Assembly: GCA_946894095.1 (NCBI GenBank)
Contig: OX335655.1
Location: 6,510,001 to 6,574,000 of the forward strand
DNA from: Incurvaria masculella
Lineage: Eukaryota > Arthropoda > Insecta > Lepidoptera > Incurvariidae
Direction: 5' to 3'
Length of the DNA: 64,000 bases
The translations under genes were made by a program, and so were the position numbers. This document shows, piece after piece, positions 43,201 through 50,171 of the stretch (position 1 is its first letter; each line of letters opens with the position of its first letter). The notes beneath the pieces were generated by a model. It saw only the letters and a program-made list of their open reading frames with translations, was not told the DNA's origin and searched no databases.

Positions 43201-46200
43201 CAAGACAATTCTCCGCCGCCGCCGCCGCCGCGTGCGCAGACAGAAGCCCCGCCGTCCCATCTCCCCCGCCGCCACCGCCACCCCTCTCACTGAAGGACGT
43301 TTGTTTTCGTTTTGAAAGCAATTAGTATGTCAAGGTCCATGACGCGCATCGCACCTGAGTATCACACGTGAGTGAATTTAAGTGAAGCGAGTGCCGATCG
43401 GGCGAAAAAGGACATGCATGCTTGTGTACATACCTACATTACAGCCGCGCCGACCAAATCCATAGCCCGGCGCGGCGTACGTCAGCGTGGGAAGGAGGCA
43501 AAACTATTCGGGTAGGTAAAATAGACTCAGCCGCCGCGCTTCAAATAGGCAGTTTGAAGAGTTAGTGCACTTTAATAATTTATTTTCTTGGAAACCATTA
43601 CCGATAGAAACATAGTTTCTTCGCAAAAGTGGTTGACAATACTGGGAAGAATGTAATGCATAAATTTCTCAAAAATTTAAATGGAACAAAAAAAATTACA
43701 TACCTACATTCTTAGCAAAAGTTGTTCTATATCAGATACTGAATCAACCCTATAAGGCTTGTAGATTATTTTAAACTCACCTTATATACATTTCCAATAT
43801 TTTATACTTTTTCCTTCTATGTTTAGTTTTGGGCATATGACGTACGTCAGAACCTCACATAAGAGGTGCCCGAAGACACCCCTGAGCTTTCGAACTTTCA
43901 CTGGTGCCATGAAAACCATGCCAGCCGGGCAGGTGCTTCTTCACACCATGTTTGGGCGCTAAAAATATCCATATATCAATGTGCTCATACAGTGCCTTTA
44001 CACCTCGACAGAGTTTTGTTTTTGTAACTACAATCTCTTTCGAAATGGACATTCATTAACATGGTTGACCTTATGATGGTTTTATTCACTTTATACATTT
44101 AACACAAGCTATAAGACAGCAGCCTTCTTTGTGCAGCTTTGAATTATATTAATGTTTTCTCTGTAGGTTTATTTTTTATTTCTAACTACATAAGTTTACG
44201 ATTCCATAGTGGAATGTCTTACAAAATATAGGAGTGCATAACATAAGTGTCTAAACTTTCAGGCGCAGCATTCACAATAAGGAGAAGTCGCACCTGTGTC
44301 AGTATTGCTCCAAGGGATTCTTCAAAAAAGATCACCTGACTCTGCACATAAGGTAATCGATTGTTCATTAGCTGTCCGAACTACGTAGCAGAGGATTCTG
44401 TTGTGTCAGAACATGTTCGCTCTTTGCACTATGATTGATTTTCGCAATATCTTTCGCGGAATAGTGCGGACTGATATTTTCAAATTGCATGTATTTATTG
44501 CTGTCTTCAGCACCTTTAGCCTATCCCTGAAGCCTCGTTAATCGTGTAGAATATGAGTTCGAGATCTGTCTCTTTTTGGATATAAAGTAGGTCTCCTTTC
44601 TTTCATAGTTGGTACCACATTGATGGTCGAAGGGGCAATCAAATGTGTGCCATATTTTATGTCTAATCCAATGAAGCCGTTTAGTATAAAATGTGGGTCA
44701 TGGCATGGCACCGCATGCCGTTGTGACAGGATGTTTCAGATTCAGTTTCTTTATTTCCTCCATTAGATGTATACCACACACTCAGATTTGTCATTTTTTT
44801 TCCTGTCGGTTCGATTACTTCTGGTGAAGAACAGCCGATAAGACGTTGAGGCTGGCTGTGGTTCGGATTCCACATAAAACTGTAGGTCCCCGTCCTTACT
44901 TACTAGGTGGTAGGGTTAATCCCGCCCGGGTTAGTACTATCGTATTGAATGAATGATGGTCGAAGCGGCAATAAAAATGGTCCGTGTTTTCCATCCAGTT
45001 CATTGTAGTCGAGCAATAGTGTTTTAGGCTAATATCTGACAGTCAGTTTGGTATTAGTGATCCAGCGGTATTCCTGTGAAGACATTATAGATGTCCATGT
45101 TATTTTGTACATTTCTTTACTGCTAATAGATTTGTGAAGGTTTGTTAAATATTTAATTCAACCAAGACAGGGGTCTGCATGATGTCGATTTGGATGTGAC
45201 GATCGCAGGACGCACACGGACGAGCGGCCGCTGCCGTGCGCGGAGTGCGGCAAGCGCTTCCGCACCGCCAGCTGCCTGCGCATGCACCTCCGCCGGCACC
45301 GCGGCGAGAGGAACCACCCGTGCGGGATGTGCGACAGCTCGTTCTACGACGCTGGGTTCGTATTCCTGAATTATACTTACCGGGGTGGCCATGTCGGCCA
45401 GGCATGCCAGAAAACCGTAAGTTTTCAAAACAAAATTTCGTGATCGTGACTTGCGGTGATTTCGTTACAGTATAATATATGTTGAACATGTGTTACGACC
45501 ACGGAGGATAGAGATAGAGAGGAGATGGTCTAAGCAAACTGGGTCTGTGTCCACCAAGTGGGTCGCTACGTCACAGCCCACGTGATAAAGAAGGCGTGGC
45601 TTAGCGACATTCGCGACATGGCGCTGGCGGTGTTAGGTTGTGGGACAATATTATGGTCTGCGGCGCAATTTTCGGCGAACAGTCGATTACACGATGAGAT
45701 TTTGTGTAAAATGTTGCAAACATTACACAGGACAAAATAAACTAAAGTTTGTAGGTGGAATTACGTTTTATTTGTCAGTAAAACACCTCATATTTAATAA
45801 TTTGATTCAATATTCGAGCATTGTATTGAAGTATCGCTCTTGCTAAGTGCCAAAAGATGGCGCGCAATTATTTTCGTTTTACGGTAAGAAATGTTGATCT
45901 CATCATGCAAATTTTAATAAAATTAAAAAAATAATAACAATTATTCCGCGCGAAGGCATAGATTTAAATTTCTAAGGTTTTTTTTATAGAAAAAACACTT
46001 AGTAAAATTTAAAAGGCGCCATCTAGTTGTAGTCTTGTAACCACTAAAAATAGCTCTCGGAATAACTGCTACCAGAATATCGAATCTTCCGGTAGATGGA
46101 TTTCGCCAAAATGGGCGGTGCATGACCCCACCATGAAGCGATTTTCCCCCCGCTTCCCCGCAGTGTCACGCTGCGATCCTTAGTAATATGAGTTAAAAAC

Positions 46201-46922
46201 ATCTCCTCTCTCCCTCTATCCTCTGTGGTTACGACTTTTGCAAAAACTAAAACAAATTCAAGTACCTGCATTTAGAGGTTAGCAATCTAAAAGTGTGTCT
46301 GGTCAGTTAGATTTATTTTTTGTAAAAGATGTTAAAAACCATTTCATTTTGACCTCAAGAATAAAGTCAACGTTACAATAACCTGTGCAGAATCAGCCTG
46401 TGTAATATAAACATTTTGTGGAAATCCAATGCTTGTATCCAATTCTGGAAATTCTGAGACCGAATATTCAGTCGTCGGGAGCCGTAAAAAGTATCCGTTA
46501 TTATCTCATCTTCGATTGTTTCTTAAATTTTTGGCCGATTTGATAGAACTGTCTAATGCGGAATGGTACATTTGATTATATTGCAAGTTCTTATCCGATT
46601 CACACTCAAGTGGCATTTTTACATGCTTACGACTCCACTGTTTGACTGATCCTATCAATTTAATGCGTATAGTCTGCGCCATGGAATCCTCGCAAAATAT
46701 AAGTCCACATAAGAGCTTCTACAACGGCGACACTTCTGGGTTTTTTCCAGAGCGCTGAAAGTGCACATGGTGTCGCACACAAAAGAGAAACGCTATCCGT
46801 GCAAATACTGCGGCGCGAAGTTCGGCCGCTCGGACCACCGCGGCCGACACGAGCGGACCGCTCACGAGCACGCTCCTCCCGCACCGTGCGACCCGTCCGC
46901 GCCCATCACCGTGCCTAGCTAA
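28156..46922 (+). CDS. ZAD / AT-hook / nine C2H2 zinc-finger transcription factor
   Basis: Nuclear DNA-binding protein of the insect ZAD family. Eight exons join without a break: 28156-28272, 37960-38205, 39831-40083, 41704-41976, 42672-42870, 44263-44352, 45209-45355 and 46751-46922, 1497 nt, 498 residues. The ZAD is split across exons 1-2: C3-x2-C6 in CGVC and C51-x2-C54 in CLKC, with MMHFCLDIQ between. Acidic linker 55-205. AT-hook KRKRGRPK at 210-217. C2H2 fingers start at residues 235, 263, 291, 318, 346, 375, 403, 431 and 459; fingers 1 and 3 have a shortened nine-residue gap before the first His. A TAG lies in frame 24 bases before the ATG, fixing the start. Intron 1 is 9.7 kb. ZAD domains usually dimerise. 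Orthology to a named fly gene cannot be decided by eye. Confidence 0.9.
28273..29100. other. Intron 1 of the ZAD-ZNF gene, first part
   Basis: AT-rich with a small inverted pair (AGCAGTAGCTCA near 28548; TGAGCTACTGGA near 28662) that may be another MITE. No exon seen. Confidence 0.4.
29110..29660 (+). repeat. Unclassified dispersed repeat, copy A
   Basis: A 550-bp AT-rich repeat whose blocks TATCTCCTAAACAAATATTT, TTGCAACAATTTACCAATTA and CCCGGAAGATAGAAA recur in inverse orientation at 36135-36670. No coding content. A GC-rich patch follows at 29750-29830. Confidence 0.6.
30464..30846 (+). mobile_element. Lepidopteran repeat with (GTCC)n core, copy 1
   Basis: Starts TTTTTAGGGTTCCGTACCC, contains a pure (GTCC)n tract at about 30522-30635, continues with CACAGGGCTGTATCTCAG and ends GACTCGCACTTGGCCGG. 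This is a common non-autonomous repeat in moths and butterflies. A short palindrome GCGAGTCCGACTCGC sits at its 3' end. Confidence 0.8.
30931..31251 (+). mobile_element. (GTCC)n repeat, copy 2
   Basis: Same family and orientation as the copy ending 85 bp upstream, with a shorter tract (30988-31030). Ends CTCGTACTTGGCCGG. Confidence 0.8.
31455..31620. repeat. 165-bp palindromic MITE
   Basis: Left arm CCCTGTTACTAATAAACC...GATCATC...TATACAATGG pairs with right arm CATTGTATACC...GATGATCTGGG...AGTAGCAGGG. The arms are about 70 bp, with a short loop near 31530. Confidence 0.65.
31742..32098 (-). mobile_element. tRNA-derived SINE copy
   Basis: Body blocks GGATGGCTAATACCA, TTGAACTGGATGGAAAACAC and GATTCCGAACCA match the family; it is diverged at the tRNA-like head. 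Confidence 0.65.
32160..32400 (+). mobile_element. SINE copy, 5'-truncated, diverged
   Basis: TTCGGATTAAACATAAAACTG through GGCATGGCACCTCGTTCC, in plus orientation, facing the copy ending 60 bp upstream. Confidence 0.55.
32413..32955 (-). mobile_element. TTAA MITE (15034 family), inverted copy
   Basis: Starts TTAAGTGGGCC and holds the same interior (GCGCGTTTTATACAATAACTT, TAAGATGCAACATG-type blocks) as 15034-15585 in opposite orientation. The right tip near 32955 is diverged. Confidence 0.65.
33300..33960 (-). mobile_element. 5'-truncated LINE tail
   Basis: On the minus strand, fragments GVIMDTKLSFFHDHVDKLC, YNTFVRSKLE and ALPSSRTNMLRHAPLTHALT are the end of a non-LTR reverse transcriptase; frames are broken. 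The tail is a (TTTA)n tract at 33298-33322 (TAAA repeats on its own strand). Confidence 0.7.
34093..35140 (-). mobile_element. 5'-truncated LINE with reverse transcriptase fragment
   Basis: Starts inside the palm domain (LILGPLLFIMFINDV, LLYADDINLFAT) and continues through LGVTFDSKVHF, FVRSQLEYCTPVWNPF and LSDLDIFFDSQ to a stop at 34243. An extra base in an A run at about 34780 shifts the frame between the two halves. The tail is a (TTTA)n tract at 34093-34116. A typical dead-on-arrival insertion. Confidence 0.82.
35585..35900 (-). mobile_element. tRNA-derived SINE copy
   Basis: GTGCCATGGCAGGACC through GATTTGAACCCAGACCTCTG and a degraded head GCCACAGTGTCG (minus strand). Confidence 0.65.
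36135..36670 (-). repeat. Unclassified dispersed repeat, copy B
   Basis: Inverse match of 29110-29660, including TTCCGGGCCCCCCAAAATG against the other copy near 29210. Both copies are flanked on the inner side by a GC-rich patch (here 35980-36060). Confidence 0.6.
36671..37959. other. Intron 1 of ZAD-ZNF gene, end part
   Basis: Mostly AT-rich. A GC-richer block at 37287-37530 contains no long frame and looks like a mobile-element remnant of unknown type. No exon identified before the acceptor at 37957-37959. Confidence 0.4.
37960..38205 (+). CDS. ZAD-ZNF exon 2 (ZAD second half, linker)
   Basis: Acceptor TTTTTTACAG, donor GTAAGT, 82 codons, phase 0. Encodes AASIILCLKCCSKLISFYKF, the second zinc-ligand pair and helix of the ZAD, then an acidic Lys/Glu-rich linker with VKVEPK, a possible SUMO-acceptor motif. 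Confidence 0.9.
38607..38826. repeat. 220-bp palindromic MITE
   Basis: GCGCTATCGAAAAGGTGATA and CCTGTCAAAAATATT near 38678-38716 pair with AATATTTTTGACAGGCGATA and CGATAGCGC near 38766-38806. Outer arms TACGAATGCTATC and GATAGCGTTCGTA extend the fold. Confidence 0.65.
38869..39243. mobile_element. TTAA MITE, copy A
   Basis: TTAAGAACGGCCCGTAAGC at the left and GCTTACGGGCCGACCTTAA at the right. Nearly the same as 42026-42402, so both moved fairly recently. Confidence 0.8.
39831..40083 (+). CDS. ZAD-ZNF exon 3 (linker)
   Basis: Acceptor TGCTATTTTTAG. The frame runs open from 39831: VVVFITENKDSQSIQSLLHF through LEDLKQECEELLQLPDLTGD to EATQ, donor GTGTCA. Acidic linker between ZAD and AT-hook. 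A shorter version starting after GATCAG at 39959 is possible, but the long form is open and in phase. Confidence 0.78.
40084..41309. other. ZAD-ZNF intron 3, first part
   Basis: AT-rich. A decayed SINE (40681-40770, minus) and a MITE block at 41205-41305 (inverted match of 22410-22510) are the only recognisable pieces. Confidence 0.4.
41310..41531. mobile_element. Truncated TTAA MITE (15034 family)
   Basis: TTAAGGTGGCCCTTCCC through GACTTATAACTAAAAG; the right half is missing and replaced by the next repeat. Confidence 0.7.
41533..41683 (-). mobile_element. (GTCC)n repeat, copy 3, truncated
   Basis: Complement of the 30464 family, from GCGGCAAAATAAATACAC to GGGTACGGAACCCTAAAAA, with a short GGAC tract. 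It ends 20 bp before the acceptor of exon 4. Confidence 0.8.
41704..41976 (+). CDS. ZAD-ZNF exon 4 (AT-hook, fingers 1-2, start of 3)
   Basis: Acceptor TGTTTTGTAG, donor GTATGT. AT-hook KRKRGRPK, then fingers CDVC...H-x3-H and CAHCEKTF...H-x4-H, and the CDTC pair of finger 3. Very GC-rich, unlike the surrounding intron. Confidence 0.9.
42026..42402. mobile_element. TTAA MITE, copy B
   Basis: Same family as 38869-39243, with matching tips and TTAA on both sides. It makes up more than half of the 695-bp intron. Confidence 0.8.
42589..42656 (+). repeat. Degenerate duplicate of exon 5 end
   Basis: CACTGCGGCGACGCGTTC, then CACTAAG, GGCTCATGA and TGTGTCAGTATT closely match 42830-42880, the last finger codons of exon 5 plus its donor. 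The copy has small changes and a one- to two-base loss. Confidence 0.75.
42672..42870 (+). CDS. ZAD-ZNF exon 5 (fingers 3-5)
   Basis: Acceptor CATTGCAG, donor GTCAGT after CACGT. Completes finger 3, encodes CVVCGQRFPL...H-x3-H and most of finger 5 CTHCGDAFRTKG. The donor choice is fixed by the need to join NHV with RSIH of exon 6. Confidence 0.9.
42911..43783. mobile_element. Foldback element with GC-rich core
   Basis: Left arm 42911-43143 (AAGGTGAGTTTAAAATAATC...) is the close complement of right arm 43551-43783 (...GATTATTTTAAACTCACCTT). The flanking ATAT on both sides may be the target duplication. The 407-bp core (43144-43550) is GC-rich with (CCG)n runs and CpGs, unlike the arms. Confidence 0.8.
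43784..44262. other. ZAD-ZNF intron 5, remainder
   Basis: No exon or element ends recognised. Confidence 0.4.
44263..44352 (+). CDS. ZAD-ZNF exon 6 (end of finger 5, finger 6)
   Basis: Acceptor AACTTTCAG, donor GTAATC. Gives RSIH closing finger 5 and CQYCSKGFFKKDHLTLHI for finger 6. Phases are 2 in, 2 out. Confidence 0.9.
44540..45070 (+). mobile_element. Two diverged SINE copies in tandem
   Basis: Blocks TTGGTACCACATTGATGG at 44610 and TCATGGCATGGCACCG at 44698 belong to the first. TGGTTCGGATTCCACATAAA at 44861 through TAGTGATCCAG at 45063 belongs to the second. Confidence 0.55.
45209..45355 (+). CDS. ZAD-ZNF exon 7 (fingers 6-8)
   Basis: Acceptor GATCGCAG, donor GTTCGT. Closes finger 6 (THTDERPLP), encodes finger 7 CAECGKRFRTASCLRMH and the start of finger 8 CGMCDSSFYDAG. 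Finger spacing requires the donor after GCTGG. Confidence 0.88.
45491..46234. mobile_element. 744-bp element with 36-bp inverted ends
   Basis: GTTACGACCACGGAGGATAG and AGAGAGGAGATG at the left; CATCTCCTCTCTCC and CTATCCTCTGTGGTTACGAC at the right. The interior holds CpG-containing blocks (45560-45700, 46130-46180) and a Cys-rich mini-frame MRFCVKCCKHYTG at 45699. No transposase. Confidence 0.72.
46751..46922 (+). CDS. ZAD-ZNF terminal exon (fingers 8-9)
   Basis: Acceptor GGTTTTTTCCAG. Completes finger 8 (ALKVHMVSH) and encodes finger 9 CKYCGAKFGRSDHRGRH, then a Pro-rich tail with TAA at 46920-46922. Confidence 0.92.
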
Positions 46923-47322
46923 CCGCCGCTAAACAAGTGACACGTGTTTCAGTGTTGTATGTGTAGGCCCGGATTTTTGTTTGGAAAAATTTGTTTGTCG
47001 ATTGTTCTAAGGGACAATTCATGTTCCGTCGCCTTCCCGACCAATATATTATATGTTTCGTGCAACTAGAATTCAGGTGCTAAGATTATCTATAGATAAG
47101 ATTGGTAAGTCTTTGTGCACTTGGGCCTTAGAATATCAATCTTTTGGGAAGTTTTTTTACTAGACTATTAATAGTATGTACTGTTATACGATAGAGGTGC
47201 AGAAAAAGTATAGATTATTTTATGGATGGTTGCATGTGGAATGGTGTTGCTATAATCTGCATTCTACTGTCCTTTGGTCCTATTGAAAGCCAGGCACAAT
47301 TTTATCTTTGTTGACTATTAAC
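46923..47322 (+). other. Probable 3' UTR of the ZAD-ZNF gene
   Basis: No clear AATAAA before the LINE begins at 47323, so the natural poly-A site may lie further on or be displaced by the insertion. Confidence 0.35.
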
Positions 47323-47462
47323 TTTTTTTTTTTTTTTTGTTGCTTTTTGGATCTGCCATCGGCTCCACAGAGCCATAATCAGATGGTTTCCGGTGGTTCT
47401 TTTTTTGCAGGAGATGCTTCAGCAAGCATCATTCCCTGGTCAGTTACACCTATCGGTGCTGT

Positions 47463-50171
47463 CTACGATCTCGTGTCCAGGTCTAGGATGTTCCAGCGAT
47501 TCAGACGGGAAACAGTGTCACTTGTCTTTAATAGACTTTTAGCTAGGTTATTTGTGTGTTTTTCGAGCCTGTTCTTGTAACTTGTGCACTGGTTTTTTAC
47601 CATTTCCTTTAACGTTGGCATTTCTAGGTATTCATGTATTTCTTGGTTGCGAGTGAACCACGGTGCTCTGGCTATATTTCTCAGCACTATATTTTGGAAC
47701 CTTTGGAGTACTTCGAGATTAGAATTGCTCGCACTCCCCCAGAGTTCTATTCCATAGCTCCAGATAGGTCTGATGATGCTCTTATACACCAGTATTTTGT
47801 TGTTGAGTGAAAGTGACGAGTCTCTACCCAGTAGCCAGTATAGGCCTTTATATTGTAGACTTGCATCTGTTCTCTTTGCTTTAATATGATTAGACCAAGT
47901 GAGCCTCCTGTCGAGATGTAGTCCAAGGTATTTTACACAGGTTTTCTTTGGTAGTTCTTCTCCCCCCATTGTGACCGGTGCACAATCTCCTTTTCTCAGT
48001 GTAAACGTGATGTGGTTGGATTTTGTTGAGCTACATTTGATTCTCCATGTCTCGAGCCATTGATCGATCTTGTTCAGTTGTGTTTGTATCTTCTTGGAAG
48101 CTTTTGACGGGTCTAGGTCACTAGCAAGACATGCAGTGTCATCGGCATATGTTGCAGTCACCACCTGGTCCGTTGTCGGCAGGTCTGCAGTGTAGATCGA
48201 ATATAGCACAGGGCCAAGTACAGATCCTTGCGGAACAGAGGCATTAACATCATATATTTTTGAGAAATATTCACCTGATTTAACTTGAAATTTTCTTTGG
48301 TTTAAATATGATTGTAGTACCATGTAATAGGAGTTTGGTAGCAGATTTTTTAGTTTGAACAGTATGCCTTTATGCCACACTCTGTCAAACGCTTGTTGGA
48401 TATCCAAAAATACTGCCGAGCAATACTCTTTCTTTTCCAGGGACTGCCTGACCTTCCGGATCACTCGGTGAACCTGCTCTATTGTCGAGTGTTGTTTTCG
48501 AAACCCAAACTGATGGTTAGGGATGATGTTGTGTTCCTCTAGGACCGGCCTGAGCCTGTTCAGAAATAGCTTTTCAAATACTTTTGAAATGGTCGGTAGC
48601 AGGCTAATGGGTCTATATGAGCTCACGTCGGTGGGAGGTTTTCCAGGTTTAAGTACCATACGGATTTGTGATATTTTCCAAATCTTTGGGTAGTATTGTA
48701 GTCTCAGGATAGCATTGAAGAGGACAGTGAGGAATACAATTGCCTTTCTTGGTAGTCTTTTAAGGATTTCTCCCGTAATAAGATCGAACCCAGGTGCTTT
48801 CTTATTTTCCTCATCTCGAATCAATCGTGCTGTTTCTCTCGGCGTTACCAGTTTAATAGGTTGTGAAATTTGCTGATCGCTGTTTAGAACACGATCAACC
48901 TCTGCTTCAAACTCTTTCATGTTGGATTCGTTAGGTGTGAAGACTTTATTCAGATGTGAGGCGAATAATTCAGCTTTCTCGATGTAGCTTCGAGCCCAAT
49001 CACCAGACGGAGTTCGCAGTGGCGGAATCGACTGTTGTGGTCTCTTGTATTGTTTCGTGATTTTCCACAAGGAGTAATTATCCCTTTTCGTAGCTGATAG
49101 AGTTCGAAGTTTCTCTTGAAAGCTGTTATTTTGGTTTTCAGCAATCATAGCTTTTAATTCTCTGGCTGATTTGGAAAATGCTGTTTTATCTGAGTGGTGT
49201 CTACTTTGTTGCCACTGTCTCCTGAGCCTTCTCTTTTCTGTGATTTTCTCTCGAACTTTCAATGGGACATTTCTTTGGGTATTTCCAGGAGTCAAAGTAG
49301 GAGTAGAACGCCAAGATGCTTCCTGGATTAAATTAGTAATATAAAATGTAGCATCATCTATATCCTGCTCCGTTTTCAAGGGTATTTTTAGATTGATTTC
49401 ATTTTCTAGGTATTCAGTAAATGCTAACCAGTCAGTCTTATAATTGTACAGAGTATCTGGTTGTTTTATGTGGATAATCGTTGCACTAAAAATGCCAATG
49501 ACTGGTGAGTGATCTGATGTTGCGTCAAGGGAAGACTCAATACTTGAATAGAGATGAGAGGTTCCTTTTGTAATAAAAAAGTCCAGGAGGTCTGGAACTT
49601 TATATTTGTCGGTTGGCCAGTATGTGGGTTCACCAGTTGACAGGGTTTCAAGTCTAAGACTATCAGTGCATTTCTTTAGATTACGTCCACGTGTTGTCGT
49701 GAGTCTCGAACCCCAGAATATATGTTTGCTATTCCAGTCTCCCCCGCTGATGAATCTTTTACCTAATGTGTTGAAGTATCTAGTGTATTTTTCTTCGGTA
49801 ATTTTGTGTCTAGGAGGGCAGTATATAGCACTCACATTTATGGTCCCCTGGCGGTCTTCTACCGTCACAGTGGTAGCCTGTAAGAATTGCTCTCTGAATT
49901 CACTGTGTAAGTAGTGTCGAATGTTACTTTTGATTATTACCGCTGCTCCCCCATGGGATGTACCATCCGGATGGTTTGTGCAGTATACATTAAATCCATC
50001 TAATTTAAATGATTTTTTGTCATTTAAATGTGTCTCTGATACTAGGACAATATCTATTTTATTTGTACTCATTTTGTTTGGCGCTAGGCCATTTATGTTC
50101 CAAATAGCAATTCTCAACGCTGTCATTTTGGCGAATTGATTAGCGTTGTTAATAGGTTCATCATGGTACAC
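47463..50171 (-). CDS. LINE ORF2: endonuclease and reverse transcriptase
   Basis: Up to 902 residues. Endonuclease part: RIAIWNINGLAPNK, VSETHL, GGDWNSKHIFWGS, TSDHSPV. Reverse transcriptase part: [47 protein letters not shown] and the box YADD. The frame is open upstream to 50171 but begins there with GTG; the first in-frame ATG is near 50126 (MTALRIAIWN), so translation probably starts there or by coupling with the overlapping end of ORF1. No damage seen. Confidence 0.9.
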   Translation of the reverse strand: MYHDEPINNANQFAKMTALRIAIWNINGLAPNKMSTNKIDIVLVSETHLNDKKSFKLDGFNVYCTNHPDGTSHGGAAVIIKSNIRHYLHSEFREQFLQATTVTVEDRQGTINVSAIYCPPRHKITEEKYTRYFNTLGKRFISGGDWNSKHIFWGSRLTTTRGRNLKKCTDSLRLETLSTGEPTYWPTDKYKVPDLLDFFITKGTSHLYSSIESSLDATSDHSPVIGIFSATIIHIKQPDTLYNYKTDWLAFTEYLENEINLKIPLKTEQDIDDATFYITNLIQEASWRSTPTLTPGNTQRNVPLKVREKITEKRRLRRQWQQSRHHSDKTAFSKSARELKAMIAENQNNSFQEKLRTLSATKRDNYSLWKITKQYKRPQQSIPPLRTPSGDWARSYIEKAELFASHLNKVFTPNESNMKEFEAEVDRVLNSDQQISQPIKLVTPRETARLIRDEENKKAPGFDLITGEILKRLPRKAIVFLTVLFNAILRLQYYPKIWKISQIRMVLKPGKPPTDVSSYRPISLLPTISKVFEKLFLNRLRPVLEEHNIIPNHQFGFRKQHSTIEQVHRVIRKVRQSLEKKEYCSAVFLDIQQAFDRVWHKGILFKLKNLLPNSYYMVLQSYLNQRKFQVKSGEYFSKIYDVNASVPQGSVLGPVLYSIYTADLPTTDQVVTATYADDTACLASDLDPSKASKKIQTQLNKIDQWLETWRIKCSSTKSNHITFTLRKGDCAPVTMGGEELPKKTCVKYLGLHLDRRLTWSNHIKAKRTDASLQYKGLYWLLGRDSSLSLNNKILVYKSIIRPIWSYGIELWGSASNSNLEVLQRFQNIVLRNIARAPWFTRNQEIHEYLEMPTLKEMVKNQCTSYKNRLEKHTNNLAKSLLKTSDTVSRLNRWNILDLDTRS

